Part shown: in pieces, positions 1 to 7,000 of the stretch
Layout of the letters: each line of letters starts with the position of its first letter
Numbering within the stretch: position 1 is the first letter of the stretch
From: an uncultured Pelagibacteraceae bacterium
GTDB lineage: Bacteria; Pseudomonadota; Alphaproteobacteria; Pelagibacterales; Pelagibacteraceae
DNA: 39,796 nucleotides
Direction of reading: 5' to 3'
NCBI GenBank assembly: GCA_902533945.1
Contig: CACANS010000007.1
Coordinates: 1-39,796, forward strand
Program-made: the position numbers and the translations under genes
Notes under the pieces: generated by a model
Databases searched by the model: none
What the model was told of the DNA's origin: nothing
The model's input: only the letters and a program-made list of their open reading frames with translations

Positions 1-18
1 ACTATAGATTTTACTTAA

Positions 19-732
19 ATGTTAGCAACAATTAAAAAATTTTTTTTAGATTTAGATTATTTTTCACAGAGAAAAAATATTAAATATCTAAAAAAAAAAC
101 TAGGAAATAAAATTGATATTATGATTGATGTAGGTGCCAATATAGGTGAAAGTATATTGGAATTTAATAAAAATTTTGAAATTAAAAAAATTTATTCTAT
201 TGAACCTGATCCAAATTCCTATCATGAAATTAAAAAAAATAATTTTAAAAATGTTGATGTTTTAAATTTTGCTCTAAGCGATACTGAAGGAAATGATAAA
301 CTAAAAATTGGCTATTTAAGCTCAATGTCGACAATTAATAAAATTAACTATGGGTCGTTTTACACAAAGGTAAAATGTTTTGTTATTTGGATGATAAATA
401 GAAAATTTGCGATCTATAAGAATGAAATTGTAATAAAAAAAAGAAGACTTGATAATTTAATAAATGAGTTAAAAATTGATATAGTTGATTTAATTAAAAT
501 TGATACCGAAGGACATGAATTTAATGTTATTAAAGGTTTGGGAGATAAAATTCACAATGTTAAAATAATCTTATTTGAACACCATGAGGATAGCTCAATA
601 ATTAAGAACTATACTTTTAAAGAAATAGAAAATTACTTAGAATTTAGAAATTTTTTTCAACTAAGTAAAACTAAGATGAAATTAAGAAAAACTTATGAAT
701 TTATTTATATTAATAAAAATTATTTTAATTAA
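19..732 (+). CDS. FkbM family SAM-dependent methyltransferase
   Basis: Predicted class I SAM-dependent methyltransferase of the FkbM family (237 aa), which usually O-methylates sugars or other small polar groups. The SAM-binding motif IDVGANIGE lies at about residues 36-44, an acidic EPDP motif follows at 62-65, and the FkbM hallmark IKIDTEGHEF lies near residue 160. No signal peptide or membrane segment is visible, so it should act in the cytoplasm. The start is well fixed because an in-frame TAA directly precedes the ATG. Bases 1-18 also read as five sense codons and a stop in this same frame, so an upstream gene probably ends exactly where this one begins. The glycosyltransferase after it starts with no gap, suggesting one surface-glycan operon. 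The exact substrate cannot be read from the sequence. Confidence 0.85.
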   Translation: MLATIKKFFLDLDYFSQRKNIKYLKKKLGNKIDIMIDVGANIGESILEFNKNFEIKKIYSIEPDPNSYHEIKKNNFKNVDVLNFALSDTEGNDKLKIGYLSSMSTINKINYGSFYTKVKCFVIWMINRKFAIYKNEIVIKKRRLDNLINELKIDIVDLIKIDTEGHEFNVIKGLGDKIHNVKIILFEHHEDSSIIKNYTFKEIENYLEFRNFFQLSKTKMKLRKTYEFIYINKNYFN

Positions 733-1404
733 ATGAAAAATCTTACACTAATAATTCCAACAAAAAAAGAATCAGAATCTCTTCCAATTTTTTTAAGAGA
801 AATAAAAAATTTAAATTGTAAAAAAATGGTTGTACTGCAAACTGACGATAACGAAACATTAGATTCAATAAAAGATTTTAGTGAAATAGAAATTTACAAA
901 CAAAAAAAAAATGGATATGGAAATGCGTTAATTGAAGGTATCAAAAATTGCCAAACTGAGTATTGGAGCATTATCAATGCTGACGGATCAATGGATCCCC
1001 AATATCTTAATGAAATGTTAGAAAATTGTTTTGATAAAGATTTTGTATTTGGGTCACGTTATATAAAAGTTGGAGGCGGTAGCGATGATGATACAATAGT
1101 GACTTTTGTAGGAAATAAATTTTTTTCATTTTTAGGAAATTTTATGTTTCAATTAAATCTAACTGACATACTTTACACCTATGTGCTTGGAAAAAAATCA
1201 TCATTTGAAAAACTTAATATAATTTCAAAAGATTTTAGATTTTGTGTTGAATTTCCTATCAAAGCCAAAAAAGCAAATCTTAAGTTTATAGATCTTCCAT
1301 CACACGAAAGAGCAAGAATTGGAGGGAAAAAAAAAGTCAACGCAATTAAAGATGGGTTCCTAATATTATTTGAAATGTTTAGACTTTTTTTAAAAAATAA
1401 ATAA
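733..1404 (+). CDS. Family 2 glycosyltransferase (DPM1-like)
   Basis: Predicted GT-A fold family 2 glycosyltransferase (223 aa), resembling dolichyl/polyprenyl-phosphate sugar transferases. The N-terminal nucleotide-sugar fold begins with LTLIIPTKKESESLP, and a metal-binding INADGSMDP motif lies near residue 80-90. FGSRY is followed by a glycine- and aspartate-rich loop (IKVGGGSDDD). A hydrophobic stretch follows at about 130-150, but there is no C-terminal membrane domain of the kind seen in longer GtrB-type enzymes. The ATG directly abuts the stop codon of the FkbM gene, indicating co-translation. The two genes form the visible edge of a surface-polysaccharide region next to the 5S rRNA. 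Donor and acceptor are unknown. Confidence 0.82.
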   Translation: MKNLTLIIPTKKESESLPIFLREIKNLNCKKMVVLQTDDNETLDSIKDFSEIEIYKQKKNGYGNALIEGIKNCQTEYWSIINADGSMDPQYLNEMLENCFDKDFVFGSRYIKVGGGSDDDTIVTFVGNKFFSFLGNFMFQLNLTDILYTYVLGKKSSFEKLNIISKDFRFCVEFPIKAKKANLKFIDLPSHERARIGGKKKVNAIKDGFLILFEMFRLFLKNK

Positions 1405-1414
1405 TTAATTTAAG

Positions 1415-1442
1415 TTTACTTTTAGGTTATTTTGCATTATAT
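1415..1442 (+). promoter_or_regulatory. Candidate promoter of the 5S rRNA gene
   Basis: The 44 bases between the glycosyltransferase stop and the 5S rRNA contain a TTTACT -35-like hexamer at 1415-1420, a 16-base spacer and TTATAT at 1437-1442. The mature 5S 5' end lies about six bases downstream. A separate promoter would be needed if this 5S is not cotranscribed with 16S-23S, and none of those genes lies upstream here. The match is only moderate in such AT-rich DNA. Confidence 0.3.
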
Positions 1443-1448
1443 CGTTTC

Positions 1449-1566
1449 TGCCTGGTGATTTTTGCGAAGGTGTAATACCCGATCCCATTCCGAACTCGGA
1501 AGTCAAGCCCTTCAGCGCCGATGGTACTTTGTCTTAAGACATGGAAGAGTAGGTCGTTGCCAGGCA
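1449..1566 (+). rRNA. rrf: 5S ribosomal RNA
   Basis: The terminal stem is visible: TGCCTGG at 1449-1455 pairs with CCAGGCA at 1560-1566. Internal conserved blocks include CCGATCCCATTCCGAACTCG in the loop B/helix III region and GATGGTACT followed by a loop E/helix IV arm. The length of about 118 bases is normal. Its GC content stands out sharply from the flanking DNA. No 16S, 23S or rRNA-spacer tRNA is present in the window; the gene stands alone between a surface-glycan block and rpmJ. No terminator follows before rpmJ, only ten bases away. Confidence 0.95.
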
Positions 1567-1576
1567 TATAAATCTT

Positions 1577-1702
1577 ATGAAAATAGCTAGTTCATTAAAG
1601 TCATTAAAAAAAAGAGATTTAAACTCTAAACTTGTTAGAAGAAGAGGAAGAGTTTACATAATAAACAAAAAAAATCCTAAATTTAAAGCAAGACAAAAGT
1701 AA
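1577..1702 (+). CDS. rpmJ: 50S ribosomal protein L36 (cysteine-free form)
   Basis: A 41-residue protein of the large ribosomal subunit, matching the alphaproteobacterial L36 pattern: [13 protein letters not shown] at the N-terminus, a central [14 protein letters not shown] and the terminal KFKARQK. The zinc-binding cysteines and histidine of the C+ form are absent, so it is a zinc-independent L36 of the YkgO type. It begins ten bases after the 3' end of mature 5S rRNA and ends 12 bases before pntAA. No terminator or convincing Shine-Dalgarno lies between, so it probably shares a transcript with one or both neighbours. Confidence 0.93.
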   Translation: MKIASSLKSLKKRDLNSKLVRRRGRVYIINKKNPKFKARQK

Positions 1703-1714
1703 TTTTTTTATTCT

Positions 1715-2803
1715 ATGATAATTGGATCTGTATCAGAAAATAAAGAAATAGAAAAAAGAATTTCAATAACTCCTGAGATAGTAAAAAAATATATAAATTT
1801 AGGATTTGAAGTTCAATTAAGCGAAAATTATGGAAAGCATTTAGGTTTTGAAGAAAAACAATACAATGAATTTGGAGTTAAATTTATAAAAGATGATAAG
1901 AAATTAATAGAAAATGCTGACATTATAGTTCAAATGAGCTTATTAGATGAAGATAGAAATTCTATATTAAAAGCTAAACAAATTTTTATTGGTGTTTTAA
2001 ATCCATATGAAAATAAAAATAAAATTAATGAATTACTAAAAAAAAAAGTTAATTTATTCTCTTTAGAATTATTGCCCAGAATAACAAGAGCACAGTCTAT
2101 GGATATACTTTCATCTCAAGCAAATTTAGCTGGATATAAAGCTGTAATAGAATCATTTTCAACTTTTGAAAAAGCTATACCAATGATGATGACAGCAGCC
2201 GGAACTATTCCTGCAGCAAAAGTATTAGTCGTCGGTGCTGGTGTTGCAGGATTACAAGCTATCGCAACCGCAAAAAGAATGGGTGCAATTGTATTTGCTA
2301 CAGACGTAAGAACGGCTTCAAAAGAGCAGGTAGAAAGTTTGGGTGGAAAATTTCTAACTGTAGAAGAAGCTGAAAATTTAGAAACCAAAGGAGGATATGC
2401 CAAGGAGGCATCTGAAGAATTTAAAAAAAAACAAGAAGAGTTACTTAGTGAAACATTAAAAAAAATTGATATTGTAATTTGTACGGCTTTAATACCAGGA
2501 AAAAAAGCTCCATTAATCATAAAAGAGAATATGTTAAAAAATATGCAGCCAGGATCAGTAATATATGATTTGGCAGCAGCCCAAGGAGGCAATGTTGTTT
2601 TTACTGAGGTAGACAAGATTATTGAAAAAAATGGTGTTAAAATAATGGGTGAAAGAAATATTTTAAATAGATTACCCACTTCATCTTCTAGCCTTTACGC
2701 AAAAAATGTATTTAATTTTGTTTCAAATTTATATGATAAAGAAAATAAAAAAATTAATATTAATTTAAAAGATGAAATTATTGCCAAAACAATAATAAAA
2801 TAA
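1715..2803 (+). CDS. pntAA: NAD(P) transhydrogenase subunit alpha part 1 (domain I)
   Basis: The NAD(H)-binding domain I of the proton-translocating transhydrogenase (362 aa), which couples hydride transfer between NADH and NADP+ to the proton gradient. It shows the AlaDH/PNT N-terminal pattern (GSVSENKEIEKRISITPEIV). The nucleotide-binding fold follows, with VLVVGAGVAGLQAIATAKRMGA near residue 170-190, then the mobile-loop and dimer region with QGGNVVFTEV. Its length and lack of a membrane segment fit the three-polypeptide type known from Rhodospirillum, where the E. coli PntA domains are split. pntAB follows four bases after the stop and pntB overlaps that, so the three subunits are made together. 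The enzyme would supply NADPH for biosynthesis. Confidence 0.95.
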   Translation: MIIGSVSENKEIEKRISITPEIVKKYINLGFEVQLSENYGKHLGFEEKQYNEFGVKFIKDDKKLIENADIIVQMSLLDEDRNSILKAKQIFIGVLNPYENKNKINELLKKKVNLFSLELLPRITRAQSMDILSSQANLAGYKAVIESFSTFEKAIPMMMTAAGTIPAAKVLVVGAGVAGLQAIATAKRMGAIVFATDVRTASKEQVESLGGKFLTVEEAENLETKGGYAKEASEEFKKKQEELLSETLKKIDIVICTALIPGKKAPLIIKENMLKNMQPGSVIYDLAAAQGGNVVFTEVDKIIEKNGVKIMGERNILNRLPTSSSSLYAKNVFNFVSNLYDKENKKININLKDEIIAKTIIK

Positions 2804-2807
2804 ATTT

Positions 2808-3119
2808 ATGGAAATAGACCCATTTATTTTTAGACTTAGTATTTTTATACTTTCTATTTTTATAGGATATTATGTTGTATGGAGTGTTACACCATCTTTA
2901 CATACACCTTTAATGTCTGTAACAAATGCAATTTCTTCAGTGATTATTGTAGGCGCTATCATAGCAGCTTTAGCTGGAGAATCTGGAAATATATTTGATA
3001 CTGCAAATATTTTTGGTTTTTTAGCAATAATTTTAGCCGCTGTTAATATTTTTGGAGGTTTTTTAGTTACACAAAGAATGTTGGCTATGTATAAAAAAAA
3101 AAAAAAAGATAAAAAATGA
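2808..3119 (+). CDS. pntAB: NAD(P) transhydrogenase subunit alpha part 2 (membrane)
   Basis: A small membrane subunit (103 aa) forming part of the proton channel (domain II) of transhydrogenase. Three hydrophobic helices are visible: about residues 8-28 (FRLSIFILSIFIGYYVVW), 36-56 (VTNAISSVIIVGAIIAALAG) and 65-88 (IFGFLAIILAAVNIFGGFLV). A lysine-rich cytoplasmic tail closes the protein. The sequence SVTPSLHTPLMSVTNAIS is typical of the family. It ends in an ATGA overlap with pntB, so translation is coupled. Confidence 0.94.
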   Translation: MEIDPFIFRLSIFILSIFIGYYVVWSVTPSLHTPLMSVTNAISSVIIVGAIIAALAGESGNIFDTANIFGFLAIILAAVNIFGGFLVTQRMLAMYKKKKKDKK

Positions 3120-4513
3120 TTTCAGCAAATTTATTAGCAATATTCTATCTTATTTCAGGAGTACTGTTTATTTTAGCTCTTAGAGGTCTTTCATCTCCAG
3201 AAACTTCAAGACAAGGGAATCTATTTGGAATAATTGGAATGGCTATAGCTATTTCTATTACTATTTTTTCAGTTGGCAACTTCTCAACAGGATTTTTATA
3301 TTTAATGATTTTAATATTGATTGGTGGATCAATGGGAACATTTATTGCACTTAAAATACCAATGACCGCAATGCCGGAGCTTGTTGCTGGTTTTCATAGT
3401 TTAGTTGGCCTAGCAGCCGTTTTTGTTGCAGTATCAGCTTTTTTAAATCCTGAAGTATTTAATTTAGGTTCATCAGGAAATATTAAAATAGCAAGTTTGA
3501 TAGAAATGTCTCTAGGTGCTGCAATTGGAGCTATAACTTTTACAGGATCTGTTATCGCTTTTCTTAAGTTAAGAGGGATAATGTCAGGATCTCCCATAAC
3601 TTTTTTTGGTCAACACTATTTAAATTTAGCATTAGGTTTATTTTTATTAGGTTTAATTTTTTACTTATGTAAAACCCAAGTTGATACTTGGTTTTGGACA
3701 ATTATTATTATTTCATTTTTACTAGGTGTATTATTAATCATTCCAATAGGTGGAGCAGATATGCCAGTGGTAATTTCAATGCTTAATTCTTATTCGGGAT
3801 GGGCAGCAGCAGGAATTGGTTTTACTTTGGAAAATACTGCTTTGATAATTACAGGTGCATTAGTTGGTTCATCTGGAGCAATATTATCCTACATTATGTG
3901 CAAAGGAATGAACCGATCATTTTTCAATGTAATACTTGGGGGCTGGGGTGCAACAGATCAATCTTCATCAAGCAAATCTAAAGAGCAAAAACCCGTAAAA
4001 AGTGGCAATGCGGATGATGCAGCATTTCTTATGAAAAATGCATCGTCAGTTATAATAGTTCCAGGATATGGAATGGCTGTCGCACAAGCTCAACATGCAT
4101 TAAGAGAAATGGTAGATGTTTTAAAAAAAAATGGAGTCAAAGTTAGTTATGCAATTCATCCAGTTGCTGGCAGAATGCCTGGTCACATGAATGTGTTATT
4201 AGCTGAGGCAAACGTGCCATATGATGAAGTATTTGAATTAGAAGAAATAAATAATGATTTTGCCAATTGTGATGTAGCTTATGTAATTGGAGCAAACGAC
4301 GTTACGAATCCTGTTGCGAAATCAGACCCTCAAAGCCCGATTTATGGTATGCCAATTTTAGATGTTGAAAAATCAAAATCAGTTTTATTTGTAAAAAGAA
4401 GTCTTTCCCCAGGGTATGCAGGCATAGACAATGATCTATTTTATAGAGATAATACGTTAATGCTTTTTGCAGACGCAAAGAAAATGACTGAGGAAATAAT
4501 TAAAAGTCTATAA
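3116..4513 (+). CDS. pntB: NAD(P) transhydrogenase subunit beta
   Basis: The beta subunit (465 aa), containing the rest of membrane domain II and the NADP(H)-binding domain III. The N-terminal half carries about eight to nine hydrophobic helices, with family motifs such as GGSMGTFIALKIPMTAMPEL and GGADMPVVISMLNSYSGWAA. After a polar linker (about residues 285-300), the soluble domain has the NADP fold motif VPGYGMAVAQAQHALREM, then GRMPGHMNVLLAEA and the late GANDVTNPVA. It overlaps pntAB by four bases. It converges on the initiator tRNA, whose 3' end is only 13 bases past the stop, with no visible terminator. Confidence 0.95.
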   Translation: MISANLLAIFYLISGVLFILALRGLSSPETSRQGNLFGIIGMAIAISITIFSVGNFSTGFLYLMILILIGGSMGTFIALKIPMTAMPELVAGFHSLVGLAAVFVAVSAFLNPEVFNLGSSGNIKIASLIEMSLGAAIGAITFTGSVIAFLKLRGIMSGSPITFFGQHYLNLALGLFLLGLIFYLCKTQVDTWFWTIIIISFLLGVLLIIPIGGADMPVVISMLNSYSGWAAAGIGFTLENTALIITGALVGSSGAILSYIMCKGMNRSFFNVILGGWGATDQSSSSKSKEQKPVKSGNADDAAFLMKNASSVIIVPGYGMAVAQAQHALREMVDVLKKNGVKVSYAIHPVAGRMPGHMNVLLAEANVPYDEVFELEEINNDFANCDVAYVIGANDVTNPVAKSDPQSPIYGMPILDVEKSKSVLFVKRSLSPGYAGIDNDLFYRDNTLMLFADAKKMTEEIIKSL

Positions 4514-4526
4514 ATTATAATAAAAT

Positions 4527-4603
4527 TGGTTGCGGGGGACGGATTTGAACCGCCGACCTCAAGGTTATGAGCCTTGCGAGCTACCAGACTGCTCCACCCC
4601 GCG
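4527..4603 (-). tRNA. Initiator tRNA-fMet (CAT)
   Basis: A full cloverleaf reads on the minus strand with anticodon CAT. Initiator features are present: a C1-A72 mismatch at the end of the acceptor stem and an A11-T24 pair in the D stem. CCA is encoded at 4527-4529. The anticodon stem is CAAGG/CCTTG, so pairs 30:40 and 31:39 are G-C but pair 29:41 is A-U, departing from the classical three G-C pairs. It lies eight bases downstream of rpsU in the same direction, so it may be processed from the rpsU transcript. Confidence 0.95.
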
Positions 4604-4611
4604 TCTTAGTT

Positions 4612-4806
4612 CTAAATTCTATTTCTTAATTTTTGGAGTTTTTTAGCTCTCTTAATGTTTTCTTGTTTTATTCTTTTTTTCTTTTCAGATGGTTTTTCAT
4701 AAGTATCTTTTAATTTTATAACTTTAAAGAAACCATCTTTTTGAAGTTTTCTTTTAAGAACTCTTAAAGCTTGTTCAACATTATTATCTTTTACTTCTAT
4801 TTTAAT
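4612..4806 (-). CDS. rpsU: 30S ribosomal protein S21 with apparent ATT start
   Basis: A 64-residue small-subunit protein that sits near the 3' end of 16S rRNA. The S21 pattern is clear: VKDNNVEQALRVLKRKLQKD, then DTYEKPSEKKKR and a basic tail. No ATG, GTG or TTG occurs in frame between the upstream stop and the conserved body. Aligning with the family N-terminus (M-Q-V-x-V-R-D-N-N) places the initiator exactly on an ATT codon at 4806-4804. A strong AGGGGG Shine-Dalgarno lies four bases upstream. ATA two codons later is the only close alternative. It follows trcR by 58 bases and precedes tRNA-fMet by eight. The identity is sure; the start codon is an inference. Confidence 0.9.
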   Translation of the reverse strand: MKIEVKDNNVEQALRVLKRKLQKDGFFKVIKLKDTYEKPSEKKKRIKQENIKRAKKLQKLRNRI

Positions 4807-4810
4807 AAAT

Positions 4811-4816
4811 CCCCCT
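4811..4816 (-). promoter_or_regulatory. Strong Shine-Dalgarno of rpsU
   Basis: On the minus strand this reads AGGGGG, complementary to the 16S tail with one G-U wobble, and it ends four bases before the inferred ATT start of rpsU. Most genes in the window show weak or no Shine-Dalgarno, so this one stands out and supports the unusual start. Confidence 0.6.
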
Positions 4817-4864
4817 AAATTAAAAAACGTTAACTAACATTTTATTGAATTTATGTCCATTAAA

Positions 4865-5422
4865 TTAAATTTTTTCCTTTAGTTTTTTCTCTCTTTTTAT
4901 TCTTCTATCTGCTTTATCCAATTCTTTTTGCAAATCTGATTGGTTAAATAATCCTATTGCAACAGGATCTTTTGAATTAAGATTATTAAAATTCCAGTAG
5001 CTTTTGTTCCTTATCGCAACTACAGAGTTTTTTGTAATTCCAATTAACTTTGCAATTTGAGAGTCTTTTAATTTTGAGTGATTTTTAATTAACCACAAAG
5101 CTGAATCGGGCTTATCCTGCCTTTTTGACAAAGGTACATATTTTTTTATTTTGTTTTCAGAATTTGATATTTCAATATCTTGTTTAGTTAAATTTAAAGA
5201 TCTTGAATGATCTTTAGAGGAAAGTTCAATTTCTTCTTTAGTTAATTGACCAGATATTATTGGATTATAACCCACTATACCTTTGGCTACTTCGCCATCT
5301 GCTATTCCTTGAACCTCTACTTCATGTATATTGCAAAAATTTGCAATTTGTTTAAAAGTTAATGTTGTATTTTCAACTAACCAAACCGCTGTTGCCATTG
5401 GCATTAAAGGTGCATTAGACAT
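4865..5422 (-). CDS. trcR: TrcR-like cell-cycle transcriptional regulator (DUF1013)
   Basis: A 185-residue protein of the DUF1013 family, annotated in alphaproteobacteria as the cell-cycle transcriptional regulator TrcR. The N-terminus is characteristic (NAPLMPMATAVWLVENTTLT), followed by a helix-turn-helix-like FKQIANFCNIHEVEVQGIAD. The middle contains GIVGYNPIISGQLTKEEIE. A second HTH-like repeat (ALWLIKNHSKLKDSQIAKLI) lies near residues 108-127, and the tail is lysine-rich. It lies four bases after rpmE and 58 bases before rpsU, inside a ribosomal-protein run. Family membership is clear; its regulon here is unknown. Confidence 0.85.
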   Translation of the reverse strand: MSNAPLMPMATAVWLVENTTLTFKQIANFCNIHEVEVQGIADGEVAKGIVGYNPIISGQLTKEEIELSSKDHSRSLNLTKQDIEISNSENKIKKYVPLSKRQDKPDSALWLIKNHSKLKDSQIAKLIGITKNSVVAIRNKSYWNFNNLNSKDPVAIGLFNQSDLQKELDKADRRIKREKKLKEKI

Positions 5423-5426
5423 TTAA

Positions 5427-5654
5427 CTATTTATTTTCAGATCTAAAATTTTTGAATTTTTTATTAAATTTACTTACTCTACCTTTATCCAATATTTTTT
5501 GTTTTCCACCTGTCCAAGCAGAATGAGACAAAGGATCAATTTCTAACTTCAATACATCTCCTTCTTTACCCCAAGTTGAATTTGTTTCGAATTGGGAACC
5601 ATCAGTCATTTCAACTTTAATTTTATGATAGTCCGGGTGTATTTTTTTTTTCAT
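5427..5654 (-). CDS. rpmE: 50S ribosomal protein L31 (cysteine-free form)
   Basis: A 75-residue large-subunit protein. The N-terminus [19 protein letters not shown], the central [20 protein letters not shown] and the end GGRVS-like [10 protein letters not shown] match alphaproteobacterial L31. It contains no cysteine, so it is the zinc-independent form. It is separated from the suhB-like gene by 36 bases and from trcR by four, and probably belongs to the same minus-strand transcript. Confidence 0.95.
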   Translation of the reverse strand: MKKKIHPDYHKIKVEMTDGSQFETNSTWGKEGDVLKLEIDPLSHSAWTGGKQKILDKGRVSKFNKKFKNFRSENK

Positions 5655-5691
5655 AAGTGAGGATTTATAGCAAAAGAAAAATATAAAACAA

Positions 5692-6435
5692 TTAAAACTT
5701 ACTTAATATATTTAACAAATTTTCATTAATATAAGGATTTGATGCAATAATTTTTAAATTGGTATGATTATTGATATTTAATTCACTTGTTATTCCTCCG
5801 GCCTCTTTTAGTATAATCAAACCTGCGGCAATGTCCCAAATAGATAAATTTTTTTGAAAATATCCTTCATATCTACCGCATGCAACATAAGCAAGATCAA
5901 GAGCAGCGCTTCCAGATTTTCTTATATTAATATTATTGTATTGGTCTAAATTTTTATCTCCTGAAGCAAAAAGACTTTGGTTTATATTTTTTCTTTTAGA
6001 TACTCTAATTCGTTGATTGTTTAAATACGCTCCACTATTTTTTTCTCCATAAAAAATCTCGTCTTTTATTGGGTCATAAATAACTCCAGCAATAATTTCA
6101 TCTTTTGATTTTAAAGCCAGTGATATTGCAAAATGAGGTATACTATGCATAAAGTTTGTTGTTCCATCAATTGGATCTAGAATCCAAATATTATCTTTAT
6201 CTTTATTTTTTAATATTCCACTTTCTTCAGTAATTAATGAAAAATCTTTTTTTGCTTTTAGTAATTCTTTAATAATTATTTTTTCACATTTTTTATCGGC
6301 ACTTGTTACAAAATCTCCAGGTCCTTTTAATGATACTTGAAGATTTTCAATTTCTCCATAATCTCTTTTCAAAATCTTTGAAGCTTTTTCACAAGCTTTT
6401 ATCATAATATTGAGAATGGGGGATATAGTCTGCAT
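5692..6435 (-). CDS. suhB: Inositol monophosphatase family protein
   Basis: A Mg2+-dependent phosphatase of the inositol monophosphatase/SuhB family (247 aa). Metal-site residues are visible in order: E70-E71 in TEESG, D87 and D90 within [12 protein letters not shown], and the late WDIAAG near residue 200. The length is normal for a single-domain member. It may dephosphorylate inositol-1-phosphate or a related sugar phosphate; SuhB relatives also bind RNA polymerase/Nus complexes in E. coli, but nothing here settles that role. It begins four bases after efp. The symbol is by family resemblance and CysQ-type activity is less likely. Confidence 0.8.
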   Translation of the reverse strand: MQTISPILNIMIKACEKASKILKRDYGEIENLQVSLKGPGDFVTSADKKCEKIIIKELLKAKKDFSLITEESGILKNKDKDNIWILDPIDGTTNFMHSIPHFAISLALKSKDEIIAGVIYDPIKDEIFYGEKNSGAYLNNQRIRVSKRKNINQSLFASGDKNLDQYNNINIRKSGSAALDLAYVACGRYEGYFQKNLSIWDIAAGLIILKEAGGITSELNINNHTNLKIIASNPYINENLLNILSKF

Positions 6436-6439
6436 TTTT

Positions 6440-7000
6440 TTACACTTTTTTTATATACTCTAAACTTCTTGAATCTATAATTATTTCATCTCCTATTTCA
6501 ATAAATGGTGGAACCTGAACATTTAAATTATTTTCTAATACCGCTGGTTTATATGAAGAAGAAACTGTTTGACCTTTTATTGAAGCATCTGTAGTTTTTA
6601 TTTTACAATTAATTTGTTTGGGAAGTTCAACAGAAATAGGTTTTTCATTATAAAAATTTATAACCACTTCTAAATTTTCACTTAATAATTTTCCTTTTTC
6701 TCCAAGAAGATTTTTTGAAACCTCTGTTTGTTCAAATGTTTTTTGATTCATAAAATAATAGCATCTTTCATCTTCATATAAATAATTTAATTTAATTTCA
6801 TCTAAATTTGCTCTTTCAACGGTGTCGCTTGATCTGAACCTTTCATTCAATTTAGTTTGTTTATTTAAACTTTTCATTTCAACTTGATTGAAAGCTCCAC
6901 CTTTACCAGGTTTTACATGTTGTGTTTTTAGCACTTCCCACAAATCATTTTTATGTTCCAAAAGCATTCCAGGTTTAATTTCATTTCCAGATATTTTCAT
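6440..7000 (-). CDS. efp: Elongation factor P
   Basis: EF-P (186 aa) relieves ribosome stalling at consecutive prolines. The KOW-like N-terminal domain carries the conserved loop KPGKGGAF with the tip lysine at K33, the residue modified in many bacteria. The middle OB domain and the C-terminal OB domain follow, ending in GDEIIIDSRSLEYIKKV, close to the family ending. The lysine-type loop suggests an EpmA/EpmB-style or no modification; neither gene is in the window. It overlaps thiE by four bases and is followed by the suhB-like gene after four. Confidence 0.96.
   Translation of the reverse strand: MKISGNEIKPGMLLEHKNDLWEVLKTQHVKPGKGGAFNQVEMKSLNKQTKLNERFRSSDTVERANLDEIKLNYLYEDERCYYFMNQKTFEQTEVSKNLLGEKGKLLSENLEVVINFYNEKPISVELPKQINCKIKTTDASIKGQTVSSSYKPAVLENNLNVQVPPFIEIGDEIIIDSRSLEYIKKV

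Noticed and set aside
2116..2679. Long minus-strand open frame inside pntAA
   Set aside because: It lies wholly antisense to a clear transhydrogenase gene, has no recognisable motif and its composition mirrors the coding strand. The same applies to antisense frames at 22363-22911 (in ftsH) and 17877-18377 (across tolA/tolB).
1577..5654. Cysteine-free L36 and L31 as a special zinc adaptation
   Set aside because: Both lack zinc-binding cysteines, but this form is usual in alphaproteobacteria, so it is not notable by itself.
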